In this document: in pieces, positions 54,301 to 63,639 of the stretch | Numbering within the stretch: position 1 is the stretch's first letter | How the letters are laid out: each line of letters opens with the position of its first letter | Assembly: GCA_964017195.1 (NCBI GenBank) | Contig: OZ024890.1 | Location: 20,779,701-20,843,700, forward strand | Direction of reading: 5' to 3' | Length of the DNA: 64,000 nucleotides | Source of the DNA: Siderastrea radians | Lineage: Eukaryota > Cnidaria > Anthozoa > Scleractinia > Rhizangiidae | Made by a program: the position numbers and the translations under genes | Notes under the pieces: generated by a model | What the model saw: only the letters and a program-made list of their open reading frames with translations | What the model was told of the DNA's origin: nothing | Database searches by the model: none

Positions 54301-55634
54301 GCTTTAAAGTTCGATAGCAATCTGTGAATTGTCTATATTAAAATAATACAGGGCAATCATTAACAGCCAGCACCCGGCCATTATGGCGGACAACTATTAT
54401 CAGGTGATGAAGACCACCTCTGAGTTTGAAAATGACTAACAGACATCAGGCATGGGAGACTATATTTAATTTATGACTGGCTACACTACATGTACTTTTT
54501 TTTATAAGGAGCCAATGTCTTCAAAGCTCAATCACAGCCCTGATAATGGCTTGCAAAACAGGCAAATTCTTGAGTGTGTGTGTGCTCATAAATTGACCCT
54601 TCCCTGTCAATAAGACCATTTTTGTTTGTCTGTAATAAGTGAATCACAGCAGCTGTCTGCCCTGAGGCCTTGTTACTTATTAACTGTTTCAGCCCCAATA
54701 TCAACATTCATGTTCTCCTCACTTTTCTTCATAATTATATTTCTTATGATATTAGTTGAGAGAATTTGATCATACATGAAGACCGTTTGCCTTTGGTGAT
54801 CATTTTACCTTATTCTCTTGATCTGCATGTGTTATCACATAGTGATATCATAAGGAGAAGTTAGATGCTTGTCAATATTGGGGCTTAAAGGGTTAACTCA
54901 CATGTGACTCGGTTTCTCTCAATAGTTATCACAGTACAGTGCTGTGCACCATATCGTTGGCACTTGCACTAAGGTTGTGATTATTTTCAGCTTTCTAACT
55001 TCTTTTTGTCAAATTTATCGTGGCTCTGTGTCAACTGACCAATTGAAAGGAACAAAGTGACTTCTGAGAGGTGAAGTTGTCAAGTTTCACAGCTGTGCTC
55101 ACAGTTCATGGATTTTGTTGTTAAGATAAACGAAAGCTCCAAAAAGTTGTCAAAGAGAAATTGTCAAAGACTATTATGAAAAACTTTGTGCAAGTGGAAG
55201 CGGTGCAGCACGTAAAGCCTGCGAGAGCAGACGCCTTTTCCTCAGGTTCAAACAAAGCCGCAAAATGGCGTCTGCTCTCATAGGCTACAGCATGTAGCAC
55301 TTTAATTATTATTGAGAATTTTAAATGTTAAAAGAATGATGTAACAGTTTGATTGAAAAACCCAATTCCATTCTTCAAGAGGTCCAGTTGATCGTCAAAC
55401 CCCTATGCCTAAACAAAGCTGACTTTCTTGCCTCTTTCGAAATTGTAATAACTGTTAAAACTGTTTTGTTCACAGGAATACAAAGCCAAACAGGAAAAAG
55501 TTCAGCTTGTAAGACAAGAGCTCAAGTCTCATTTAGAAAACCTACCAGACTTAACCAAACTTCCCGACCTAGGAGGAGGCTTGGCTCCTCTGCCATCTGC
55601 GGGAGACTTGTTTGCTTCTTCTTCTAGGTCATGA
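42321..55634 (+). CDS. RPRD1: Regulation of nuclear pre-mRNA domain protein 1 (310 aa)
   Basis: Nuclear factor that binds the phosphorylated C-terminal domain of RNA polymerase II. Seven exons: 42321-42471, 43735-43864, 45740-45846, 53023-53105, 53427-53553, 53761-53936 and 55476-55634; 933 nt, frame closed, 310 residues (vertebrate RPRD1A/B are about 312-326). The CID domain spans roughly residues 1-135 (LSLWLIHHRKHA, KLTFLYLANDVLQNGKRKG, LERLISIWSERNVY). A short Pro/Lys-rich linker follows (SPPPEKKQK, a possible nuclear signal). Exons 5-7 encode the CREPT coiled-coil dimerisation region (EVQDVSLLEKI, DEACLLLADYNGRLAAELEDR, LAPLPSAGDLF). It cannot be assigned to RPRD1A or RPRD1B and is probably the single pre-duplication orthologue. 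Intron 3 is 7.2 kb and packed with mobile elements. Confidence 0.97.
44230..45190 (-). pseudogene. hAT-type transposase relic (ZMYM/TTF-like)
   Basis: Reading the minus strand from 45189, fragments match the C-terminal half of domesticated-type hAT transposases: FFGTTPAAFNAVLEDYVVLQ, then EEIGDTTHNEYGQRA, later LEKLLVDVADNHDLNEHLEE and a closing DALHNVKTAKRLACANE with GHFGKFG. Stops and frame shifts separate the pieces, and no N-terminal zinc finger is visible. Dead copy in RPRD1 intron 2. Assignment rests on recall of family style, not alignment. Confidence 0.6.
45860..46385 (+). pseudogene. Penelope-like reverse transcriptase relic
   Basis: The plus strand reads FLDTEVFK, then (after a frame slip) [48 protein letters not shown] and SENLLPFVTTYNPAMPNLKK, ending near 46385 with at least two stops. 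This is the C-terminal part of the reverse transcriptase, overlapping and extending past the piece at 39096-39359. No endonuclease domain is seen. The relic begins within about 20 bp of the RPRD1 exon 3 splice donor at 45847. Confidence 0.75.
46537..48517. mobile_element. 1.98-kb TIR element, tandem copy 1
   Basis: Starts ATGCTGTTGTCTGGCAAG and ends with the inverse. The inverted repeats extend about 150 bp inward (the inverse pair around CTGCGTTGTACTGGGACTAG). Inside are a poly-T run at about 47848-47871 and a telomere-like array. No frame resembles a transposase; the longest (124 aa, minus, 47371-47745) has no recognisable motif. A nearly identical copy follows directly. Confidence 0.85.
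48048..48315. repeat. Degenerate telomere-like AACCCTA array in copy 1
   Basis: About a dozen exact AACCCTA units plus variants, spaced 16-25 bp and joined by AAGCACACCG-like or AGCAAAAATTT-like spacers. It resembles the TTAGGG telomere repeat but is spaced, not contiguous, and sits inside an intron. Confidence 0.85.
48522..50500. mobile_element. 1.98-kb TIR element, tandem copy 2
   Basis: Same orientation as copy 1, offset by exactly 1985 bp, separated from it by 4 bp (AATT). The copies differ by only a few substitutions (for example AACCTTAAG against AACCCTAAG) and by poly-T length, so the duplication is recent. Same inverted ends. Confidence 0.85.
50033..50298. repeat. Degenerate telomere-like AACCCTA array in copy 2
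   Basis: Counterpart of 48048-48315 with one unit changed to AACCTTA. Confidence 0.85.
50500..50974. mobile_element. Foldback element, TTGAAGGRCCCGGTGG family, copy 2
   Basis: Near-perfect palindrome of 475 bp starting TTGAAGGGCCCGGTGG, abutting the right end of TIR copy 2 with a shared T. Arms of about 190 bp match those at 33554-34036. Non-coding. Confidence 0.85.
51279..51412. mobile_element. 134-bp foldback, TTTTGAGACGACATTA family
   Basis: About 42-bp arms at 51279-51320 and 51372-51412 around a 50-bp loop. The same TTTGAGACGACATTAT end with its inverse occurs at 51993-52032, suggesting either a second small copy or the edge of a larger element spanning both. RPRD1 intron 3. Confidence 0.7.
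52030..52310. repeat. Dispersed repeat shared with 56890-57190
   Basis: Matching islands in the same order at both sites: CAAAATRCTCCTRGAAC, a GATATCAAGTGA-like segment, GTTTCAAGTTGCAGTCCATT and CATCCTGGCCATC. The copies are clearly diverged. Probably an old non-autonomous element. Confidence 0.55.
53140..53385 (-). mobile_element. SINE copy (minus strand), RPRD1 intron 4
   Basis: On the minus strand: an A-box-like start (GATAGCACACTGGTGGAAGC), a box-B-like GGTGCAAATCCC, then TTGGTTCTCCTCCTTGCT and GGGTTTTCCTGTCTTTCGC. This layout matches a tRNA-derived SINE type that I recall as common in cnidarian genomes. Diverged. Confidence 0.55.
54680..54896. mobile_element. MITE, TTAAC...GCCCCAATAT family, intact copy
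   Basis: Starts TTAACTGTTTCAGCCCCAAT and ends with the inverse of TTAACCCTTTAAGCCCCAAT; 217 bp. Family member of the interrupted copy at 21982-22495. RPRD1 intron 6. Confidence 0.7.
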
Positions 55635-55854
55635 CATTGGACAACTCCATTCAGGGGAGAGGGGGGGAGTTTTGTCTGATATATATGTATTACAAACTAT
55701 CCTCAGCTTGTGGTCTTTAGTCCTGGAGGAGGGGTGGGCTCCCATATAAATGTGACAGGGGTGCTTGTCACACCTTTTAGGGTTTAAATTTGTGCTTTGG
55801 TAGCACTTAGGTTCAATGGAGACATAGTAGGTAGATGTTTGATCAGGAAATTGG

Positions 55855-56095
55855 AGGGTCAGCATTTTGAGGCTAGGTTCTCTGCATTGACACATTGTTT
55901 CAGCCTGAGACAAGAAACTTTACTTTACATTCTTTCTCTGTTCCCAGGTGTAAAAAGGCTGGCAGCAAAAAACTGGGGGTAACCCTGGAATAGACTAGCA
56001 TCCCATCCAGGTGGAGTGGTAATACTCCTAATGATAGTTTCTTCATGCTACAGAAACTGGGTTTGGCTCCAGTTGTGTACACCAACTAGGGCCTA
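55855..56095 (+). mobile_element. SINE copy downstream of RPRD1
   Basis: Shares CTGGGGGTAACCCTGGA, GACTAGCATCCCATCCAGG and CTTCATGCTACAGAAACTGG with the copy at 25705. 5' part poorly preserved. Confidence 0.55.
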
Positions 56096-56889
56096 CATGT
56101 ATAAAGGGCAGTTTGACCATTACCTTACTGCATGGGGGTAAAAATCTAGCACAGTCACTGCTAGAATTATCTTTTTACCTTTTAGGTCTAATGGTATAGG
56201 TTGAGGGAAAAAATTACTGGAAACACAACTACTTGTCAGAATTGATACCTCTTTTAATTGATTTTAAATTGAATTCAAACCATACCCTTTTTATTATTTC
56301 TTTCAAAATTTCCTCTTGACAAGTACCCCCTTTTCGTGTACATGGGCAGGGCTGTCATTAAGTTTGGCTCACCTGTTGCCTTGATCTTTTCACTCGTAAC
56401 AAACTTGTTGTTTGGTGAGTAAATTGCACCAACAAGAGGCAAGTTCACCCATAACACTGAGGTCCTATCAAGCATACTCAGCCGTAACAGGTGTTATGGG
56501 TTACGGCCCTTAATGACAGCTGTCCTGCGTGGGGGTTCCCCCTGGGGTTTAGCTGGGATTCATTTTAGACTTCTAAAGCAGTTTTTAAATAGTATTTGTA
56601 GAACTAATGGAAAAGACATGCAGAACTCAAAGGCAAAAATCTTCAACTGGGGTAAAGCTTGGGATATCTTTTGGTTTTGTTCCTGAGTTGATATTAAAAA
56701 AAAGAACGTGATGTTAAGGGCACAAATTTTAAAGAAACATTTTCTAGTTGCAACCTGTTTCAATTTTTTCGAGGCAGTGTAAAAAATGTAGTCATCGAAC
56801 ATGCTATTTCAGTATGACTACAAATACTTGTATGAGGCGTTAGGACTAGATGGGATATGCTATTACAAGAGTGTTTAAAAATGTCCATT

Positions 56890-57190
56890 TAAGGGGCTGT
56901 ATCACGGGGATTTTGCTCGCGTTTCGTCAAAACTTTGCTAAATTATGATTAAATGCCTTCACTCACACACAAAATGCTCCTGGAACGCCAAGAGGAAGAT
57001 TGCAAGTGAATTTTTTGCCAGGAGAGCAAACCATAATATGTTTTTCAATGGTTTTTGCAAGATACAAGCACAGAACTTGAAAACGTTCGCCGACCGTTTT
57101 CAAGTTGTAATCCATTTCGATCCTGGCCATCCGTGGCCAACGGCACTTATTAATAGTTTCACTGAATTAGTATGGTGCCTGACCATTATT
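56890..57190. repeat. Dispersed repeat, second copy of 52030-52310
   Basis: Begins near AAGGGGCTGTATCACGGGGATT, a motif also seen at the left end of the 58298-58971 element (AAAGGGCTCTGTCACGGGGATT with the same spacing), and continues with the islands listed at 52030. From here to 57,850 no gene is recognised. Confidence 0.5.
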
Positions 57191-57856
57191 TGTAGATTTT
57201 CGTTTCTGTTAATGTGACCATTGGCCTTTCAAAGTGTTACAAACACGAGCACAATCCCCGTGATACTGCCCCTCTAACTTCCAGACTTGACCCCCGCTCA
57301 CGTAGCATAGGGCGGGCCAAGCAAAAAGTGCCCTTATTTACACATGACTTAATTCCAGGAAAAAACACAAGAAAGCAAATCTCACCAAGCTTTGCCGGGA
57401 AAATAGTTGGGGTCTGGCGGCTGATTTTACCACTTTTGGAGGGGAATTTTTATTTTAATGATGAAAATCAGTGCTCCAGCTCGATCCAGCTATTAAAAAT
57501 GGTCCATAGCTTAACAATGGTGGACTAGAAAAGTCTCTTCTTCCTCTGGTGTTTTATACTATCGACTATTGATACGAGCATCGAGGCGCGAGTGGAGGGA
57601 AAGGGCAAGAGTTAATATTAAGGGATAAACAACAAGCAAGAGTTAACTGCGTAAAAGATATTTTTTTGAGGCAAGGGAAACACGCTAACACCATCATTTT
57701 CACAGACGAGAGAGAAAGTGATTTGATTTCTTTTATTTATGAGTACTGCTGTGAACGATTTTCAACAGGAATCTATTTTATATTGTACATACCGGTAGTA
57801 AGATAACTTTTTTTGTATATGATGTCTAAAAAAGGTGTGTCAACAGATGTCCACAC

Positions 57857-58083
57857 GTGCGTTTCTCAAAAGTCCCGAAACTTTTCCGGTCGTTTTCGGG
57901 CACGATAATTGACACTGTATCTCGAAAACAAAGGCGTTTCTAAGCATGAAACTTTGCTATTAGGTAAGCATTTCTTATCTTAAACACAAGCTGAAATAGC
58001 ATCTTTTTGGAATGAGTGGTTCATATTTTTATGAATGGCTTCCCGGGGCCGAAAACTCTTCGGGACTTTCGAGAAACGCTCCC
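57857..58083. mobile_element. Short MITE, GCGTTTCTCRAAAGTCCCGAA ends
   Basis: The left GCGTTTCTCAAAAGTCCCGA returns inverted at 58058-58081. Related in end sequence and size to 16732-16972. Confidence 0.65.
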
Positions 58084-58297
58084 CTGTTGAAAATAGGAAT
58101 GAATTATTGTATTTGACCTCATGGAATTAACTTAAAAAAATCAAAGTGCATTAAAGTATTTTAAACTCTGAGCAAATGATCGTTTTTCCTTCACTTTGAG
58201 ATCGTACTAGTAGTTTGTCCATAAGCCCAAAAATTTTCCAAACAAACGACCCAGAATTATGGCATACCCACAGCACGACGCACTGAACTGTTTGCCT

Positions 58298-58971
58298 TTA
58301 AAGGGCTCTGTCACGGGGATTCTCTTGTTTATTGGTGAAAAATGTACTTTAAGAAATCGATTGATTTTCTCAAACATGAAACATTTGGTATAGTAATTTT
58401 TTACGAAACCAAACCAGTATTTCTGGGTCTCTCCGGAATGCAACACGTATTATGGGCCGATCAATTCGAAACTTCAACATCCCCCCCCCCCGGGCATACC
58501 CCGGGCATTTGACTCTGTATCGCGTCCAGGGAGGGGGGAATTTGAACGTTGCATTGAAAGGGTGGGGAATTTGAACCGGATCTATCTCTTGTCTTGACGT
58601 AATACGCCCGCGAGTTTTTTCGGTCTTTACAGGGTTTGACGGATTCACAAGATAGAATTTCGCTTTGGTTAGTGAATAACTCTCAGTTTCAAATGCGTCT
58701 TTAAAAGAAGTTTGAAGGTATCATTACGGCATATCTCTCTCTGAAAAGCGTGTAAAGTGTTTGATTGAAGACGAAATTGGCTTGGTGGAGAGGTATTTCA
58801 GTACTAATTGGTGGGGCATTTGAACGGCCTTTTTGCCCCGAGGGGAGGGAATTTGAACAAGCCAATCTTCAAAAGTTCAAATGCCCGGGGGGTTGCCCGG
58901 GGGGGATGTTGAACTTTCGAATCGATCGGCGCATTATCGGTTATCGTAAAAAAGGGACAGAGCCCTTTTAA
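58298..58971. mobile_element. Foldback element with GGGCTCTGTC ends and GC-rich inner arms
   Basis: Outer ends TTTAAAGGGCTCTGTC and inverse. Inner arms include GGGCCGATCAATTCGAA-like sequence, a C-run at about 58482-58493 with CCCCGGGCAT, and their inverse near 58,875-58,935. Apparent frames are shadows of the palindrome. Confidence 0.7.
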
Positions 58972-60059
58972 GTGTAAGCACGGCTAATTTATTGGCGCAC
59001 TTAAATCAAAGTAACTAGCAATCAGAATTCTCGGATAGCTGTCATTTTTGCCCTTGAGAAGGTTTCCTTGAAGCTTATTGGACAGCCGTCTCACTAAAGT
59101 ATGCGAATAACTAAAAGTGGACCCACTTTTGGCGCTTCGCGCTGTAAGTCGTCGAATTCGCTAACAATCCGAAAGAGGGGTTTAGTTTACAAATAAAGTT
59201 ATGGTGAGCCAGACACGATTTTTAGGAGTGTTTTGGGATGTTAAGTGTGGCTTTCGGAGCGCGAGTTTTCGGGGGCAGACGCCGGAGGAAGAAGATTTCA
59301 GTCGCTTGGACTGGAGGACGCTTTCTGTTTTATACCTGTTTAGTCGTCAGTTTTAAAATATCGATTTAGAGTAATTTTCGGTCCGCGAGCCACTGAACAC
59401 CCCATTCAATAAGCGCAATTATATTTGTATAGATCTTCACGAATTGTTGACAGACTGTACATTGGTAAAAGTCATTTATGGTAAATCTCTTTTTTCAAGG
59501 AAAATATTTGAGCGGGAAGGAAAACAAGCTAAAACATGCGAACGCGCGCGAAAACTCGAGAGGGTCAGAATTCTTCCGGGACTTTTTGTGTGTCAATGCC
59601 ACCTGAAACAGAGAGGGGTAGACTGTCCTTGCACTCGCCTTTCCGAGCACAGATAGGATGTTCTCAGCTGTCCCCTTTAATTCCACTTCCCACTAGATCT
59701 TCCACACTAGACATAAAACCGCCTCTGTCTTGCTTTCAGTTCGATTGAGACGCGCAGGCTTTGGCACACCCCCATCCTGTGCACGACACGTTTCATATCC
59801 ACTGACAGGAAGGCACCTTTTACTGGTCAGAATTTTGGAATTCTCTGTCTTTCAAAAAAAAGGTATCAAACCTTAAGGTAGCTTTTACCCATTTGGCGCA
59901 TTGCCTTCACGGTTGTTTTGTTAGAACTGAGTGGTACACCGAAAAGTCCCTTAACTGTTACAAAGACAAGGTAATGATTTGAGATTTGTCGGCCGGGTGC
60001 CCGTAATCACACAGATAAACCAGAAGGTCCTCTTGGCTCTTTCTATGCAGGCCCTGACA

Positions 60060-60310
60060 GGGGCGAATCCAGGAATTTTTCTATAGAAAGGGTCCAAATG
60101 GCACTTGTACTTGATACTTCAAAAGCCAACCCCGGGGGGGGGGTCACTCAACAAAGTTTTATACGGGGGGCTCCGCCCCGAGGTCCAACCCCTTACCCTT
60201 TTATATACCATTTTTGACAGAAAAGGTACCCCTTTCGTATACCTTCCATTCAAAAATGGTACCCCTTTCACATACCTACTTAAGAACACTGCATCCCTTT
60301 TCTAAACCCT
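60060..60310. repeat. GGTACCCCTTTC low-complexity repeat
   Basis: Diverged direct repeats of GGTACCCCTTTCRTATACC (60226-60244 and 60259-60277) beside CCCCGGGGGGGG and GGGGGCTCCGCCCC stretches. Fragment of a dispersed element; non-coding. Confidence 0.5.
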
Positions 60311-60377
60311 TGGAATGCAGTTCATGAACGGTATTAGGGGAGAACAGTATTACCGGAAGAGATGTTAACCAAAAACG

Positions 60378-62704
60378 GGAGCCGTAATCGGGGACGGAGA
60401 CCGTAACTAAACACCATTTTCAGTAGTGGAGTTGACCCCATCTAAAAAGACAAATGTGCTATTTTTAGAAAAATTGCGCCATCGCGCGTTGCATGCGCGC
60501 GTAGTCGCGCGCGTATATGTTACGAGGACCCTGCGCAAAGGTCGGAAATTAGCTTCGTTGGAGATGAAGAAATTCAGTTTCTGTTATCAGTGTCACTTCC
60601 AAATTTGAGGCAAGACCTTGGGGAGAGCTTTCATGATAGTGACTCTGAATATGAGGATTATATAAGTGATCCCGGTGATGGCAGTGAGAATATTTTAGAC
60701 AAATCTTGTGTCGAAGATGCGTCGGACATGTCAGACGAGGATTTCCAGGTTAGACGGATGAAACGTTTTGCAGGAAAAAAAGGCGTCGAACTACGAAAAA
60801 ACAGTTGGAGGCGAATCAGGCAGGAAAACGGAAAAGACATCCCGAAAATACATTTCCTCTGAGGACGTACAGAGATTGAAGGCCAGCCGCAAAGACTGTT
60901 AAAAGAATGTCCAAGCACGGTGTGAAGAAAAGTTACGCCTTGATAGATCATTTTCCCTTTTTCCACTGCAAAAGAAGATAGTAATATAAATTCAAACTAT
61001 CGAGTCGGGAAAGAAGACGTTTGCCGAGGTTTCTCAGTGCATGTTTTTTAAAATAATGTCCGCCTTTACCGAAGTAACCGAAGTGGACCGCAGCGAAGAC
61101 AAAAAAAAAAAGCAAAAACCGCGCTTTATTTTCAATCAAATGCTTTCGCGGTGCGTTATCAATCGTCGACAAAATAGAGAACTGGAAAAACACCAAGAAA
61201 AAACTTCTTCCGTCAATGAGAAGGAGAAAGCTGAAGTGAAACTTCGTGCTGCCCTAGTACTGAATGTTACTAACTGAACCTAGAAAGGATACTTATCGCA
61301 GTGGACGTGGCAAGGGTTTCAATGGCAGAGTGAGCTTAAAGTATTTTTCTTCGCCAGCAACCCCGGGGTGAGAAAAATCCCTTTGTATCGCAGTTAAATT
61401 AAGGAAAAATTACAACTGAACGTCTCTGACACACAAATCTACGTCGTTTCAGAGTGCTTGACTTCTTAGGACGAAAAGAAATCGTAGAAATAGAAATTTA
61501 TAAGTTTATTTAAGCATTTAGCTCCGTGTTTACAATTTCTTTCATCGCCACTAAGTCAATCACTTGTTCTTAAAATTTCACAAACAGTAGATTTTTTACG
61601 GAAGGCTTTGACTCCGAAATATCGAGACAAGACAAAATAAAGCATTTAATACAAATTTTTGTGGCGAGTCAGTACAAAAATCATGTGGCAGTCTGCCAAC
61701 AAGCATTGAACAAATTCAGTGCCAGAAAAGGCGACATTTTTTGGCTATGCCACGCAAAATGACACTGATTTACCTGTACTCGATGTAGCTCTCTCTATGT
61801 TCCAGCAGCTCCAAATGTTCAGATACAAATCGGATGGCATGTACAATACGTTGAATCGCTTTCATAGTTGTTTTAGAGATGCTTTTACCATTCCGTCCGC
61901 GGGCTCTAAACTGAGAACATCTGCCTTTTGTGGTTCACGTTTAAAAAAGTAAGATGGTGAATGTTCCTCACTTCCGTAGTCTTGTTTCAGTGAGCTGCAT
62001 AGAAATTATCGTTCAAGTTACAATAGTAATTCTCCCTTCAGTTCGAACAAACAAACACATGATGGCTCCGTTGTCAGCGTTGGGTGAACGGCGCGATTAT
62101 AAACTCGTTCATTTGAACTCCTGCAGCTACATGTATAAAGGTGAGATCGTACATTTTCAATCCGCTTTGAACCATGATTACAACAATTTTTCAGGAAAAA
62201 TCAAACACGTTCCACATTTCAGAGCCCATAATTGGAACATTTTTTGCAAACCTTGTGCTTGTACGTTCACTTCGTAGCATTTTCATGGATTCATTCAGCT
62301 CCGCAAAGAAACGCTGCAACACTTCGCAAGGTTTTCGCGCCTCTTTCGGTCAGTCATGTGATCGCGATCGATTCTTGTTCCCTTTTATTTCTTGGAGTTT
62401 CTCTCTCTTTTTTTCTCTTTCTTAATTTTATAGCAATCAATGATTGTCTTTTTAATAATTAAAACAATTATTCTACTCGGGCTTGCTGGATATTAAATAA
62501 TTATAACCATTTTGGCGCTACGCGCCTTGTTGCCGAGTTATCTATCATATCCAGCGCGCCCTCGTTGAACGGAAATTTGCGTGTACCCACGTGCGTTTAC
62601 GACGTTTAGGGTGGCGCAATTTTCTCTAAAAATAGCACATTTGTCTTTTTCGATGGGGCCGCGTGGACTCCGCGCTTACCGTCTCCGTCCCCGATTATGG
62701 CTCC
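60378..62704. mobile_element. 2.3-kb element with roughly 100-bp terminal inverted repeats
   Basis: Left arm 60378-60481 and right arm 62612-62704 are inverted copies: outer GGAGCCRTAATCGGGGAC, inner GACAAATGTGCTATTTTTAG and TTGCGCCA. The arms differ by indels around the GC-rich middle. The interior is AT-rich with broken short frames, including an acidic one at about 60,550-60,862. No transposase core (DDE or similar) could be recognised, so it is probably a decayed or non-autonomous DNA transposon. It directly precedes the hairpin and the virus-like segment. Confidence 0.7.
60590..60862 (+). pseudogene. Acidic protein fragment inside the 2.3-kb element
   Basis: An open frame reads LPNLRQDLGESFHDSDSEYE, later VEDASDMSDEDFQVRRMKRF, and stops at 60862. 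It is strongly acidic, then basic, like the N-terminal region of some DNA-transposase proteins. It has no good ATG start (the frame extends upstream without Met) and no match I can name. Most likely a remnant of the element's gene. Confidence 0.3.
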
Positions 62705-62710
62705 TGCCAG

Positions 62711-62783
62711 TAGTTATAGAGTTGGCGGTTCGAGACCAGTTTTGAAGCAAAACTGATCTTGAACAACGCCAACTCTATAACTA
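62711..62783. repeat. 35-bp hairpin bordering the virus-like segment
   Basis: TAGTTATAGAGTTGGCG...CCAGTTTTG (62711-62744) pairs with its inverse at 62748-62783 around a 3-nt loop, with only a few mismatches and short bulges. It lies 7 bp right of the 2.3-kb element and about 200 bp beyond the stop of the minus-strand gene at 62987. It could be a terminator-like hairpin, an integration scar or a small foldback element. Confidence 0.75.
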
Positions 62784-62986
62784 CTATAATGGCTACCATT
62801 ATATGAGATTCATTTTCCACTATATATCTTTTATCACCAACTTTTGGTGAGGATACGTGCGGCCAGAGCCTTAACTCGTAGAGATAAGAGCGATGGTCGC
62901 TTTTTTATGTGATGGTTTACTATATACAAGATCCATTTTTGGGAAATCTATATGTTTTTATTTTATGGATAACTATATGTATTTTA

Positions 62987-63550
62987 TCATAATGTATCCA
63001 AAGATAACATAAAAGCATAATGATTCCTCAAATTGTTGTTGCGGAGAGGAATGTGTTTATATTTATGTTTTTCAAACGCAAATCTATAGCATTTTTCATT
63101 TTCAAAGTCAGATTCACCGATTTTGCTAATCCACCTTTTGTTTTTTTTGGATCTTTTTTTGTCAATTGTACCGTCAGGGTATTTTAATTCGACAGAATTG
63201 CAATCAGTATAAGGTGAAGACCCAATACCATCGTGACTTATACTAATGTTTATAGTTTTTTCACATCCATCTTTGTAATAAATAGTTGTTGAAATATCTG
63301 CAATTCGTTCTTCTACTAGAATATTTTGGTTTTCATATTCAGTGTCAGATTCATCCATATTCCCTCTGTAAGTGTTTGATCTGTCTTCGTCAATTGAACC
63401 GTCAGGGTTTATGTATTCGACAATCTTTGATCTGAAATTTGGTGTATTTTCATCACCATCGTAATATTTCAAAATATTAATTTTTTTTGTGCATCCATCT
63501 TTATAATCCATAGTTATTAACATTTGTGATTCTCGGGTTGCAATTTCCAT
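62987..63550 (-). CDS. Orphan two-repeat protein (187 aa)
   Basis: Complete intronless frame from ATG at 63550 to TGA at 62987-62989. Not recognised. The sequence consists of two related halves of about 75 residues. First half: YKDGCTKKINI, then YDGDENTP, INPDGSIDEDRS and a DESDTEYENQ acidic stretch. Second half: YKDGCEKTINI, SHDGIGSSP, KYPDGTIDKKRS and GESDFENE. So there is a repeated YKDGC-(T/E)K-(K)INI ... PDG(S/T)ID..RS unit. A more basic, His-containing tail follows. No signal peptide or membrane span. It is divergent from the VLTF3-like gene across 89 bp of very AT-rich DNA. Codon use is far more AT-rich than in the host exons. The conserved repeat argues that it is a real protein. Confidence 0.65.
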   Translation of the reverse strand: MEIATRESQMLITMDYKDGCTKKINILKYYDGDENTPNFRSKIVEYINPDGSIDEDRSNTYRGNMDESDTEYENQNILVEERIADISTTIYYKDGCEKTINISISHDGIGSSPYTDCNSVELKYPDGTIDKKRSKKNKRWISKIGESDFENEKCYRFAFEKHKYKHIPLRNNNLRNHYAFMLSLDTL

Positions 63551-63639
63551 TTATATATAATATTATTTAGATAATATTTAAGTCGTTTTAAACGTAAATA
63601 ATGTTGAATAAAAAAGAATATCTCATATAATAGTATAGA
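63551..63639. promoter_or_regulatory. Short divergent promoter region
   Basis: 89 bp of strongly AT-rich sequence between two start codons facing away from each other, with several TATAT/ATAATAT stretches. The layout implies promoters for both genes here. No specific viral promoter motif was identified. Confidence 0.45.
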
